From assembly GCA_963691815.1 (NCBI GenBank), contig OY829659.1:1001512-1065511 (forward strand): DNA of 64,000 nt, in the 5' to 3' direction. Position numbers and translations under genes: made by a program. Below are positions 1-19,230 of this stretch, in pieces. The notes below the pieces were generated by a model. It saw only the letters and a program-made list of their open reading frames with translations. It was not told the origin of the DNA and made no database searches. This DNA is from Echiichthys vipera (taxonomy: Eukaryota > Chordata > Actinopteri > Perciformes > Trachinidae). Within the stretch, counting starts at the first letter, position 1. Every line of letters begins with the position of its first letter.

Positions 1-289
1 GCTATATGACCGAGGCTGCTGATGTAAAGAAGCCTCCGTTTAATCTCTGCAGGACTAATTGCAGTCTGAAGGAACATCTCCCACGCTTGATTACAACCAG
101 CTTATACCCCCAGCGACAGCACCTCGACCTCCATCAGACAGGGAAACTACGTCGGTGTCTGTTTGAGCTACACACGTGTAAATGCACAAATTCAACGCAA
201 CACAAAACAATGGAAATGAATAAAGGCGTGGATCATATTTTCCTCAGAGGAAAAAGTGCTGTAGTATCTTTCCTCTTTGCTCCGAGTGT

Positions 290-3200
290 TTATTTGATTT
301 TGGTCAGAGCCGCAGCTCTCCTCTCTGTGTTCTGAAACAAGGCTCGGATCAGATTCTTCACCTCCGAACCGGAGAACTCCGACGCCAACGGACCTTTTCC
401 ATCGGCCCACCTGCGAGAGGAACCACAGGACAATCAGCCGGGCACCAAGCAGCAATTATTCTGTCGATACTTCAATGTGTTTCCTTCTTCTTACCTGTCC
501 ACGATCTCCTGCAGGTTGGCCCGCAGCACGATGACCAGCTCCTTAAAGGTGCTCCACTTCCTCACGTAGAGAGGCACTTCCTCCTGATACTTCCTGTTCT
601 TCTTTTCCTCGGCCAGGGGGATGAAGACCAGCGGACCTTCCTCGATGATGGTTTGGCAGAGAGTGTGGAGGTGCTCCCCATCCTCAGAGGAAATATCCTG
701 CAGACAGTTCAAGTGAGAGATAAAAGCCTTCGTCACCATGTCTTATCAGGATGTTATGACTTTGTTGTGTTTGAACGTAACAAATTTGGGACTGAACCTA
801 AAACAAAACCAGCTTTCAGAACAAACAACTGCTGCAGGAGTTAGTGCTGTGGAAATGGAAATGCCATTACAGCACCTAGGCCTGTTTAGACGAAGACGAT
901 GCATTCTCACTTTTTGTTCTGCGTTTAGCCGGGTGACCTTGGGGGGAAATCTGCGCGCATACGGTGACGCAAAAGTGTGTGAAATTCAATGTAGTATCCA
1001 CGTCAGGTGGCCATGGGTTGCTGTGAAGCACCGCCACACAACACCACCCAGAGCTGGTGCATGTGTAGAAACTTCCTCCTCCTTCTCTCCCTAACAGCGG
1101 AGAAGCAGGACGCCGCACAGCGTGACAGGGATCTGCAGCACGGTCTGCAGCCTCCCACTGCCTCGGCTCCCGACAGGACATTTGAATGTCTGCCTGATGG
1201 AAATAGTCAGACATGTTTGTTGTTGTTTACCTGTACTCTGCACATGGATGTTATGTAAACATGTGAGCAGATCAAAGCACACTTTAGTGTTTTTACCCCT
1301 TCACATGGAAACACAACAGTGGAGTGTTAAGATTTCCACTCTGGAGGGGGGCTTCCCTCCTCTTGTGTTTGCCGTCGCCGTCTAAACGAGAGGCACATCT
1401 GATCAAATATTTTGCCGTTTCCACCCGGGAGCCTTGTCGTGTAAACAGGGCCCTAGTCTAATGCTCTCAAGCAGCTGAAGCTTTTCAAGGGTTTGATAAT
1501 CATCAGACTCCCGTGTGTTAGAGGGAGGGAGAAACCTAACACATGCAGGACAGTAGCTCTCCAGGAGCAGGACAGGACACCTCTGCTGTAGAGAGACTGC
1601 ATATCTTTTTTTAAAGAAGCACAAACCTCGAGCATCATGATTTTGGCAATGACTTCTGTGATGGCTGTGTTGAGGAGGTTGCCCACGGCTTTACAATAGA
1701 TGCTGACTGGAAGGACATCCTGCCACACTGTGCCCAACTGCTTCAACTGATGGATGACCTGCAGGCAAGCAAACAGATGATCAGCAGTGCATGAATGAAA
1801 GAAAAGTTGCAAAGCAGCCACACAAATTAAAGAGCTCAATCACAATTTTTACTACACGTTATTTTCAAGGCCCTTTCCTCTCACCTGTCTTACTGCTTTG
1901 CTGGCTGCAATGTAATTGTCTTCATCGTCCAGGTTGCAGAAATTGTGAGCGGTGGAAAGTCTCTCCAACAGCTCAGCCCTCTGGACGTTCATCTGGGCCA
2001 AGAAGCACTGAGCACCTGGAGGGAAATGACACACCGATGTTGATATTTCATGTGTGGAAGTGGACATTTTGGCCTGATGGTGTTCCCCAAAACAAATGGA
2101 GGATTAGTATATATGTGGCCTCTGAATGTTTAAGGACAGGAGTAGTGTGTTGATGAGTTACCTAGTTTCCTGAATCCTGGCACCATGTCAACAAAAGTTG
2201 CCACGCCCTCGCTGAGCGGCTGCGGCAGGTGAGCTCTGAAATGGTGGCCCAGGGTGAGCAGGTGGTGGGCCAGGTACATGCAGTTGTTGTGCTGAATGGC
2301 GGCCAGGTGAGGGAACTTAAGGAGGTTCTCCCTGGATGGGGTAGCAGAGGAAACTTGTTTACACCTTGTGGGAAAACGTGTTGGTGTTGATCTGCTCTGA
2401 ACATCCTTACTTGTGGTACGTCGGGACGACATCGTAGAACAGCTGGAAGATGTTTCTCACAGTGAAGAAGAGTTGTAAACCACTGAAACGCACAACAACA
2501 GGAACAGGGATTATGTTTTACAACACTTCATCACCAATGATGTTCTGACAGGCCTCCACCCTCCCTGCCTGGTAGCCTTAAATACATACTGTGATACATT
2601 ATGGGAACTGCAAGATCCAGTGAAGCAAAGTCTAGTCTAGTCTAAATGTCAGGATATTTTTGCCTCTATTGCTTTTTTTTGGACCATTTCCTCCTTGTTT
2701 TGAGTGTGATAATGGTCCTTTAAATGCATTTATTGTCAACACACAGGACACTGAACAACGTCAGAGCAGGGAAAATAGAAACATCTTAAAGTATGTAGAT
2801 GTAGATGTTTTTATGAGTAGGCTGCAGGACAATGAGACCAGCTGTGCTCCAACGGTAACATACCATTGTGTGGAGCTTCCAACGGCTTCACACAGGGTGT
2901 TGAGTGCCAGCTCCATCAGCTGCTGCACCGACTCGCTGATGCGACACGCTGGCAGAGACAGACTCCACGCAGACAGCTGCTTTGCGTTCTCTATAGTCAC
3001 ATCCGCGGTCTCTTGCTTCACCTTCAGCTCAGAAGCTGGAGCGGGCAGCTTGGGAAGACGCAGCTTGTAGTCCGGTGTGATCTAACAGTTGTGGGGAAAA
3101 AAGTGGAAGAGAGTAATAAGACAAAGAAAAAGCATCTGGAGGTTTTGGGGAAATTGTGGTGCGATCTAATACAACACAATCATGACACATACTTTGATGG

Positions 3201-6200
3201 TGTTGTGCATCTTGGAGGTCATGAGTTTGCGGGCCGCCACGATGACATCTTTGCACTTCTTGCTGGCAAAGTGACAGTTGACATCTCTGGCATATTTGAG
3301 CAGGTCCGTGGAATCGCCCCGCAGATACTCCATCTCCTTCACAGACTTCTCAAACTCCTCAGTTTCCTTGATCACCTTGAGCACGTCCAACAAAAAACAT
3401 ATTCAGGTAAAAATGTCATTCTGTATGTGTCATTAAAACGGTACAAACTGCTGTTGGGTCCATACAGTGTTGTATTTGTCCAGCTGGCTGCTGTTGGTGG
3501 GGATGGAGTAGAGCAGACACTCGTGGATGATGCACTGGGACATTTCCTCCCAAATTAGCTCCCCCAAGATGGCCGAGAGCTTTTTATCTCCGATGGACAC
3601 ATCTGAAAAACAAAAGGAACAAGTAAAACACTAAGCAAGTTTGAAGCATGATATATCATTTCTACAGGGGCCCAGCTGCACTGTACCTAGCAGGTGAGAG
3701 TGCAGAGTCCGGAGCACCAGGAGCAGTTTGCTGTAGACCTGTGAAGGAGTGGATCTCTCCTCATGGCTCTCCTCCAAACACTGTAAGGCCAGTATGGTCC
3801 CCTCCTCCTGCTGCTCCATTACCCTCACAGACAGTGAAGGGTACATCACCAACGGCTTCAACATGGTCTTCAGCAGCACCTGACCTGAACAACAGAAACC
3901 AGCGCTGAGCAGGTTCTCACCTTTCGGTACAACTTGCTTTACAGCTTGAACGATAAGCTACGGTGGAAGCTATTATCTTAACGTCAGTATCAATGCACAC
4001 ATCAATCGAAACTACAAAGATATGCTGAGGATCTGTGTCCACCAGAGGTACTGATTAGTTACAGCTCTCAGTTGTGAAATGTGGTGCTCAATCAAGGTCC
4101 GGATGAGGCACGGGACAATGTAGAAATGTTATGTCACCATTATCCTGACCAAAACAATTCATGCGATTCATGAAATTATCCCAATAATAATCAAAACATA
4201 CTTATAACTCCCAAAATAATATTAAAACTTAGTGGAAAAACAATCCACCTCAGCAACCGATTAATAAAGTTATAGTATAGTATGTCATAAAAAATCTCTT
4301 TGTGGATGGCTTGACGACTTTAGACGCCATGTTTAACAATAACAACTTACGGATGCTCTCAGAACAGATGTTGATCACAGTTCTTTAAAACACGTGGTAC
4401 AAATACTAAATTAAGTGAAATAAAGTGTCTGGGAAGTATGCAAACAGTGAGCAGTGTTGCGTGCTCTTACTGAACAGCTTGATCTTGTGCTGAAGGTCTC
4501 CCTGGATGGCCAGAGCTTGCAGGACGCAGCGCAGCAGAGCCGGAGGTTTGGCTTCACCGTCCTTACAGCATGCGTGGCTCAGGCTCAGCTCCACCTTCAG
4601 GAAGGACTTTAGATCTGCAGGCTCTGGTGGTACAAGTCAAACAGGCACTACTGATGCCTTGTGCTCAGATAGGTTTGCTGTCATGTTTTATAAATATGCA
4701 AAACAAGAAACGCTAACAAGCAAAAGACTAGTGTGGGATCTATTTCTTTGGCATCCCATTTTACCACATCTGACACACATTAAAGAAAAGTCTTACCCTT
4801 TGAGGACGGTAATCTCCAGATGACGAGGCGCTTCCATTCATCTCCCAGGTGGTAAATTAAGTTTTCTCTCTGCACTGTCAACTCAGAGCTGAGGGCGCTG
4901 AGCAGCGGCAGCTGAGAAGTCTTCCAGTCCTTCAGTGAATCCACACTAACCCTCGCCTGGGAACAAAAAATCAGTCTGTCAGCACGTTAACACACAGGTT
5001 ATAGCAAGTCAATTTTATTTATATAGTCCAATATCAAGAATCGTACATAGAGAAGGATCTAAATCAGTTTGTTGACTGTGTTGTGGAGTCAGTTTTGCAT
5101 TAATTGCCCAGCCGCCCTAGTTCAGAGTGGAGTTAAGGTCGTGTGGACATGATGTAAACAGCAGCGTTTACCTTTTCTAGCTGTTTGGCCGCATCAACAT
5201 ATTTCTTGTCCAGTAAAGCTTTGTTGAACTCCTCCATTGCACTGTGAAACTGCGTCACACAGAAGATATGACAGAAACATTCAAACATGGATTATGGATG
5301 CTGCTGTGTCCTTTATTTGAATGTATGGATAACACAAAGCCCTATCAGGACAATGCATGCAAGAACAAATTATGAGCTCGTTAAAGAAAGAAGTAAATCA
5401 AAAGAAATAGCCTTTGCAGCCACGTGGAAACTCCCTGGCACTTTTCATTTGTGACCACATTTTACGTTATATTATTTACCTCACAAATTGCCATGCGAGC
5501 TGTACCTGTTTCAGGTGTCCGAGCATTGTTATGATGATAGTATTTTTCTCCAGCTGCTGCTTCAGCTTTGCATACTCAGCCACCGCCACGTGGATATTCT
5601 GCTGCACCTGTGTCAACATACACAAACACCAACGTTTAAGGTAGAGCTGAAGCCCGTCTGTTCTGCACTTTCAGGGGACCCGGCTTAAGTATTTATTTAA
5701 TTTATAAACTGTTTCACACGTACCTCGCTCTCGATGCAGTTTTTAAGGGCTTCCATTTCTTTGGAGACCTCGTCGACCTGCACCATTAGCTCCTCGGAGC
5801 CTTGCAGACTCGGGAGGAAGTCACTATAGCGCTTGTTTATCATGTCACATACTTCTTCCTGGGAAATAAACATGAAGAAAACGGACGTAATAGAGAAGTT
5901 GTCATTTTGATTTAATTTAAACAGACTCATTTAACGGTTACATTCGTATCAACTCACAAAAAGCAGCTGTAGGTAAATGTAGAAATAAATGTAAAGCATT
6001 TCTTTAGAAAATGTATTTATAATTTATTAATGCATATATTTATTTATGCATTCCTGTATTTCTTCATGTATGCACTTATTTATTTATTCCTGTATTATCT
6101 ATACATATATTCATGCATTTATATATTTGTTCCTATATTTCTTTCTTTATTTATACATTTATTTATTTCTGTATTTATACATATATTTATTTATTACTGC

Positions 6201-6801
6201 ATGTATCTATACATATATTTATTCATGCATTTCTTTATTGCTGTATATCTTTATACATATATTTATTTATTTGCTCATTTATTTATGCATTCCTGTGTTT
6301 CTCTCTTTCTTTATTCCTGTATTTATTAATTTACTTATTGTTACTTAAGTCATATTTAGTCCTTCATACAGTGCAGTAAAAAGTACCGTTATAAATATTA
6401 AGTGGCATGTGTCTAAAGTGTTTATAGAGCCACGTAGTCAGATGTCCCTGCACACACAGCTAAGCTAACTCATGCTATAACGAGCATTCACTCAATAAGC
6501 CTAGCTGGATAGTCTTCTGTGTTAACTGATAATAAATAATAACTGCCTGTTATTTCAGGAAGCATCGTGAAAATGTAGCTAGGGTCAGTCAAAGAAGTGT
6601 CGTGTCTGTAACAGAAGTGATGGCGCTAACTGCTAACGCTGCTTCAAACTTTACTTAGCTCCGATGCTAATGCTAACGCTAATGCAACAGGTTTACCTTC
6701 GTATCTTCCACCTTCCGCGACATTCTGCTGATTTTACCGGACAGGTCCTCTTTCTCCAGTTTCCCAGAGCTGGCGAGCACCTCGGTCACAAAGGACGCCA
6801 T
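290..6801 (-). CDS. zw10: Centromere/kinetochore protein zw10 homolog
   Basis: ZW10 is part of the RZZ (ROD-ZW10-Zwilch) complex that recruits dynein and the spindle checkpoint to kinetochores; in interphase it works with RINT1 and NAG in the NRZ tether for Golgi-to-ER vesicles. Sixteen exons join in frame to 763 codons with stop (762 aa; human is 779): 6801-6697, 5858-5724, 5607-5506, 5249-5172, 4956-4797, 4614-4471, 3884-3687, 3602-3466, 3375-3193, 3081-2864, 2482-2411, 2331-2162, 2015-1885, 1758-1627, 697-495, 410-290. All introns are GT-AG. The N-terminus starts MASFVTEVLASSGKLEKEDL and is followed by a charged helical, coiled-coil-like segment; the second half holds family-typical stretches such as DLLKYAR, NNCMYLAHHLLTLGHHF and YQEEVPLYV. 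The C-terminus ends TERRAAALTKIK. The middle (exons 5-7) is the most diverged part. The first ATG follows a TATA-less GC-rich region. The gene is head to head with mks1. Confidence 0.96.
860..1626. mobile_element. Non-autonomous DNA transposon plus hAT fragment in a zw10 intron
   Basis: Within the intron between zw10 exons 14 and 15, about 877-1455 is bounded by imperfect inverted ends (GCCTGTTTAGACGA at left; reverse complement CCCTGTTTACACGA at right), with CTAG on both sides. No coding capacity is visible. Directly after it, 1456-1575 is the reverse complement of the inner half of the hAT element seen at 38457-38669 (shared motif CTGTCCTGCATG followed by TTAGGTTTCTCCCT). Confidence 0.55.
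4990..5150. repeat. Dispersed repeat fragment in a zw10 intron
   Basis: The stretch AATTTTATTTATATAGTCCA and following bases resemble a common fish interspersed repeat tail (TTTATTTATATAGC type). It lies between zw10 exons 4 and 5 and shows no reading frame. The family assignment is from memory only. Confidence 0.35.
6010..6345 (+). repeat. Degenerate ATTTATTTATGCAT-type tandem repeat
   Basis: About 330 bp in the first zw10 intron are built from drifting TTTATTTATNCATTCCTGTA units. The open frames through it are low complexity (Ile/Tyr/Phe/Leu) and are not considered genes. Confidence 0.8.
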
Positions 6802-6904
6802 GCTGTACGGCAGCAACACCGTTATAATGTTTCAGAAACTTAGTGTGACAGCTCAGCACCACAACCATACCACAACCATACCACAACAACCCAGGACCCG
6901 CCGA

Positions 6905-6935
6905 GTGATCTGATTGGTCCGCCGCCCCGTGTTCT
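6905..6935 (-). promoter_or_regulatory. Putative zw10 core promoter (CCAAT and GC boxes)
   Basis: About 110 bp upstream of the zw10 ATG the plus strand reads GATTGGTCCGCCGCCCCGTG, which on the minus strand is a GC box followed by a CCAAT box. No TATA box is seen. This fits a housekeeping TATA-less promoter; the start site itself cannot be fixed from sequence. Confidence 0.45.
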
Positions 6936-7056
6936 TCTTCGCTGGTTTATGGCGGATCGCAAACTAACGTGTTAGGTGCAAAGCGCCCCCCCGCGGTACC
7001 GAAGGGTGTAACACTAAGCCTCAAGTACACTTCAGGTTACAGTCTGAGATTATTAG

Positions 7057-7099
<43 letters not shown>

Positions 7100-7100
<1 letters not shown>

Positions 7101-7310
7101 GCATCTCATCTCATCTTCAGCCTCTTATCCGGGGTTGGGTCGGGGGGGCAGCAGCTTTAGCAGGGGACCCCAAACTTCCCTTTCCCGGGCCACATTAACC
7201 AGCTCTAACTGGGGGATCCTGAGGCGTTCCCAGGCCAGTGTGGAGATCTAATCCCTCCACCTGGTCCTGGGTGAGGGGCTTGTGCTCCGGGTCTGCAGCT
7301 GGATGCTACT
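7100..7310 (+). repeat. Dispersed repeat family A, 5' part (CATCT-flanked)
   Basis: This begins CTCATCTTCAGCCTCTTATC, continues through TTCCCTTTCCCGGGCCACAT and stops before the middle of the family. Longer copies lie at 46160-46600, 61952-62333 and, inverted, at 13463-13830 and 52419-52748. A short degraded copy sits at 8281-8393. The family resembles the 3' end region of fish non-LTR elements. An (AAC)n microsatellite at 7060-7100 precedes it. Confidence 0.75.
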
Positions 7311-7351
7311 CGAAAAGATAAGAGAAATAAGATCTAATATACGCGGTGCCC

Positions 7352-7388
7352 GGGCGAGAGGTCCCCGGTTCGAAACCGGGCGGAAACG
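7352..7388 (+). pseudogene. 3' half of a tRNA-Val-like sequence
   Basis: The bases form an intact T-arm (CCCGG TTCGAAA CCGGG at 7364-7380) followed by CGGAAAC, which matches the 3' acceptor strand of eukaryotic tRNA-Val. No 5' half with the complementary GTTTCCG and no A box are seen upstream. It is therefore a truncated tRNA-derived fragment (retrosequence or SINE relic), not a working tRNA gene. Confidence 0.6.
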
Positions 7389-7394
7389 CACTTT

Positions 7395-7860
7395 TAATTT
7401 TTCAGCAAACTTATTATCATGATTATTGTCAGAATCATAATCAGAAAACCTTTAATGTCCCGCAGACGGGGGAATTATTTTGTCACAGCAGCACCAGAAT
7501 ATGACAAAATAATATAAAAAATAGCAAAAATAAACAATAAAGTTAAATTTAAAAAGGGAAGAAATAGACATATGTACATATTCACATGATATAGTGCAGT
7601 TGTTCTCATTTTGTTTGTTTGTAAAAAAAAAAGTGATATGGAGTGAATAAATATGATTAAATAAGTCCAAATAGTGCAAAAAGCAGAAGTGACCTTGGTA
7701 CAGGCATGTTGCACAGTGCAGGGTACAGGACGAGGTCAGTAGTCTATTGGGAGCAGTGCTGACTGTAAAGTCTGACAGCAGCAGGAAGGAAGGACCTGCA
7801 GTACCTCCCCTTCCCACACTTAGGGTGTATCAGTCTGTCATCTACAGTTTACAGTTATTA
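7395..7860 (-). repeat. Probable LINE 3' end, minus orientation
   Basis: Read on the minus strand this ends in a short ATTATGATTCTGACAATAAT-like microsatellite tail after a stretch rich in motifs typical of fish LINE 3' regions (a segment equivalent to GATACACCCTAAGTGTGGGA with GGTCCTTCCTTCCTGCTGCT). Only remnants remain and no reverse transcriptase motif is visible here. Confidence 0.45.
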
Positions 7861-8280
7861 AAGCTCTGTGTCAATATATTTTACTTGATATAAGAATATA
7901 TGAGCTTCGTCCCTTGATCCATCCACTCAAAGTGCTTGTACTCAACATGTTTTTCTTTAATGTGGACAGTAAAGTTGCTTTATGCTTCTGTATTGTAAGT
8001 GAACAGTAGCGTCAGACGGTACGGACAAAATGCCCCAGTGTTTCACGTACTGTATGAATAAAACTTAAATATATTCCGTTTGGCACAACAATAACATCCC
8101 ATCTTACATGAAGCTTATAAAATATACTTAACGTTAGACACTGTATCAAGGTTATTTACCCATTCAAAATGTAACAATATACTGAGTTACCTCCCTTTGT
8201 GAAGCGGAAAACTCAGAGTTTCCCTCATTTCAGGGTTAACAGACTTAGAGTTTTCACTAAACCTGCTTTGTGAAACGGGC

Positions 8281-8388
8281 CCCTCATCTTCAACCGCTTA
8301 TCCGGGGTCGGGTCACGGGGGCAGCAGCTACAGCACGGGACCCCAAACTTCCCTTTCCCGGGCCACATTAACCAGCTCCTCCCAGCCC

Positions 8389-8393
<5 letters not shown>
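8281..8393 (+). repeat. Dispersed repeat family A, short copy
   Basis: It carries the CATCTTCAACCGCTTATCC start and the TTCCCTTTCCCGGGCCACAT motif, then breaks off at the ATA/AAT microsatellite at 8389-8449. Confidence 0.75.

Positions 8394-8449
<56 letters not shown>
8389..8449 (+). repeat. (AAT)n microsatellite
   Basis: About 20 uninterrupted AAT units, at the edge of a family A repeat copy. Confidence 0.97.
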
Positions 8450-8865
8450 AAAAATATATATTTAATGATCTAACCCCGAATCTATTCGCTGCTGCTTTTC
8501 AGCAAACAGAATAATATATTACACTTCCTGTGCTGCACTGTAACTCCCATTACATGTCTTAAAAATGATTACACATTATTAACAATTAATGTGTTCAATG
8601 ACCTTTTACTTCTATTACACAAATGTCATTTTAACACTTTTCTTATAATTGTAATAATTTTACTTGAATGTATTTTTATATGTGTTTTTTAATGTTTTCT
8701 AAATGTCATTGTTTATGCTTTTCATGTTTTATGTAAAGCGCTTTGAATGACCTTGTTGTTGAACTGCTCTTGTTACTCCAGTCTGGTAGGTGGCGGTGAA
8801 TCTCGCGTGAACTGGTTTGCGAACCGCCAAAAAATCTACCCACGAAGAAGAAGAGGACTTACCGC

Positions 8866-8879
8866 ATCGCTATGGCAAC
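8866..8879 (+). promoter_or_regulatory. X-box (RFX/DAF-19-type) upstream of mks1
   Basis: The 14-mer ATCGCTATGGCAAC fits the X-box consensus RYYNYYATRRNRAC at every position. It sits 112 bp upstream of the mks1 ATG. RFX factors bind X-boxes to drive ciliary genes, and mks1 is a ciliary transition zone gene. The match is seen directly; binding is inferred. Confidence 0.7.
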
Positions 8880-8990
8880 GACAACTATCCGTTCACCATG
8901 GAAGCTAGTTAGCTTCTCTTAGTAGCTGTTATTTAACAACATTATAACCGTTTCTTCGCTACTTAGCTTGCCTGCTAGCATTTTCATTTA

Positions 8991-16412
<7,422 letters not shown>

Positions 16413-16748
16413 GCGCAAAGACAGCCAAATGGCTTACAACCTTCTATGTAGAATAGTAGCGACATTACCAGCATTTACTGTTGTTTTCTGATCGATCTAT
16501 GACGTTCTGCAGCGACCCAGAGAATAGAAAACTGTATTTTATTCCTATTTATTCCACAGCTGACATGTTGGGCGGGTAATAACTGAGTAAATAGGGATTT
16601 ATGTGGTCATGACTGAGGAGCAAAACCCATATGCCTACTAAGTATGGCATCACCATGCATTGTACTCTTTGTGCAGTCACTGTGAAGGTACATAGTCTCC
16701 TTTTCAGAGATATGGACAGTGAGGCTCGAGGAAACGGATGTAACAGAG

Positions 16749-16754
16749 AATAAA
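16749..16754 (+). promoter_or_regulatory. Polyadenylation signal AATAAA (mks1)
   Basis: First canonical AATAAA after the mks1 stop, about 340 bp downstream, in an AT-rich setting. Confidence 0.6.
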
Positions 16755-17130
16755 ACACTTTTTTTTAGATTTGGATCGAGTATTTTTCCTCTTTTATTTC
16801 AAACACTGTATGAGCTGTTATACAAACGTTTTATTTATGATCTATAACCACTGTTTTTGTGTATTTGTTCCCTTGTGACTTACACACTTTTGGTGAAATG
16901 TGATACAAAATGATACTTGCACTAAACATTGAGTGTATGCCAAGTTCTCAGTCCTAAGTACATTTACTCAAGTCCTGAACTAAACTCCCATTCTGAGGTA
17001 CTTGTACATCATTTCATGCTACTTTATATGTTACTGCACTACATTTTGTTACTTTACAGAATCACGGTATAAAGAATATAAACAACTCATAAATTATGAT
17101 TTCTTATTTATGAATCTACCCGGCAGTAGA

Positions 17131-17980
17131 TTAAGTATTTGACATTATCTCCGTCTTTACCAGGTGCAACATCAAAGTGAAGAATACATCATTATCATAT
17201 TTTTGTGTGTGCAGAAAACCGCTGAATTTAAAGGTTGAATATGGAGAATGAGCAGAACAACGCCAGCTAGTGACTTAAGATCGTGGTCGCAACAACAAAA
17301 AATAATCCCACCACTCGGGTTGCCAGGTTGGTCAGACCCAGCCAAGTAGCCTAAAGGAGACCGGAGTCTGTTTGGGCTGTTATGGCAAATCGCACCATAA
17401 AAACAAGTATTAGAGGAGTTTGACTGACAATTACTGTTAGCATTAGCTGCTACAGCTAAGTAAAGATGAACGTTAGCTCACCGATCAAGGAGAAACGTAG
17501 CCATTTGGGCGTGCGTTTTAATGCCGTTGTACTCCTTTATCTCCGTCCATGGAGTGAATGCCCGTCTCCGGTCACTCAGCTGCTGGGACAAATAAGCGGC
17601 CGCAGGAATGGCAAACTCCATTTCACCCAGAACTAACCTACAGTAGCTGCACCAAACAACAGAAAACCCTGGCAACCATCAACGCTATTGGCTGGTATCA
17701 TGTAAACAGAACATGACAGAAAGTCATCGTCAAACCCATCAAAAAATGTTTTAAATATTCATTCAGACTAAATATATATATTGTTTATATAGAAAAGCAA
17801 TACTTTCATTCTGTACCCCTCAAAACGCCCCGTGGGTGGATTATTTACATACATGTACAGCTTTTAATAAAGATTCTACATATTCAGCCTTTAAGTATTT
17901 GACATTATCTTAATTATCTTTACCAGGTGCACCATTAAGGTTAAGAATACATTGTTTTTATTTGTGTGTGTGCAGAAAAC
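17131..17980. mobile_element. Inverted-repeat element inside a 760-bp duplication
   Basis: 17228-17894 (667 bp) is bounded by TTAAAGGTTGAATATGGAGA at left and the reverse complement of TTAAAGGCTGAATATGTAGA at right. A flanking segment of about 88 bp, from TTAAGTATTTGACATTATCT to TGTGTGCAGAAAAC, occurs at 17131-17220 and again at 17891-17980. No coding frame is supported. Confidence 0.6.
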
Positions 17981-18994
17981 AGGACCTCACTGAGCCCAGC
18001 CAAAACTTTCCTCTCGTGCTGCATTCACGGCTCTGGGAAATTGTGGGACATTAACGAGTCACGCCTAAGAACCGTTGTATTTAAATGCAAAACTCAAATC
18101 TCCATGTACATACAGCTCTTTCATAGATTTATTTTAATTATGAACGTGAATGACAATGGAAGGGATCGATCTGTATACATCATTCACATGCAGTCCACTA
18201 TGGGCGGTGTCACTGCGCGTGGTGACCTTGCTATGTGATGCGTTTTTGGTTCATAACATACACAAATATATATATTGGTAAATCCAAACTATATAAAATC
18301 AAACTACAGTCATCGATAAAGCCTTCGATCGGTCGGGTTTGTCTGTGGCACGCAACACATCCTGATATACAATAACTCCTAAGAGGGAAGTTGTGTAGTT
18401 TCCGATGACGTTGAACGCACCACCACAATCCCGATTCTCCATCTTCCTCCAACCGGGCAAAGGGACCAACCTGCGTCTCGCTCCCACCGTAACGCTTCCC
18501 CCGCTGACATACACTCAACCGACCAGGTATCTGACATATTTTACACCTCAACATGTCGACAACGTCTTTGTGTTGTTTTTGTGTTTATTCCGTCGCGATC
18601 GGTCCTCTACGTGAACGTTAACCTCCCTGAAACTGGGCCGCTGGTCGTTTTCTCTGTTGTGATGTCAGATTTAATGTCACAGCTAACATTTTTAAAAGCT
18701 AAATAAAGCGTCCTGCTGCTAGTTAGACTGTTTTTTATCGTGTGTTTGTCGTTATTATCTACCAAGTAACGCTAGTCCAGACGTTAGCCGTTAGCTCCGC
18801 TGGTTAAACTGGTGCATTTAACGTTAGCATGCAGCAAGCTAACAGTTAGCACAGTCAAACTGCTGTGGTGCGTTTGAGGACCTCTCAAACGTTATCATTC
18901 ACGCTCAGGGGCGATTCGAGAGTCTGTTGGGGCCGTGGGCAAAAATACACAGCCCCCCCCCCACCTCCTTTAACCATTATGTTATAAATTAAAT

Positions 18995-19230
18995 ATTCAA
19001 GATGGTTTATTTATCATGTACGCGACAATTACAGCAGCAGTCGTTGGCAATGAAATTCTTGACGCTCCTTCGACAATGCAATATTAAAGTAAAATGTAGA
19101 ATACAATTAAAAATAAACAAAATAGAATACTGAACATAAAGTAATTAAAGTGTAATTAAAATATAATGACTGTAAATGAAATAGAATACTCTACGTAGAG
19201 TAAAACAATGTGAAATAAGAATATTGGTAC
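18995..19230 (-). repeat. Probable LINE 3' tail, minus orientation
   Basis: On the minus strand this ends in CATGATAAATAAACCATCTT after a segment containing AATTTCATTGCCAACGACTG, a pattern typical of fish LINE 3' ends. Upstream (in that orientation) it decays into A-rich sequence. Confidence 0.45.

Noticed and set aside
6030..6379. Overlapping open frames rich in Ile, Tyr, Phe and Leu that look like membrane proteins
   Set aside because: They are translations of a drifting ATTTATTTATGCAT tandem repeat in three frames, inside a zw10 intron.
17478..17675. 65-codon minus frame between mks1 and ap2b1
   Set aside because: It lies inside a terminal-inverted-repeat element, has no recognised domain and no splice context.
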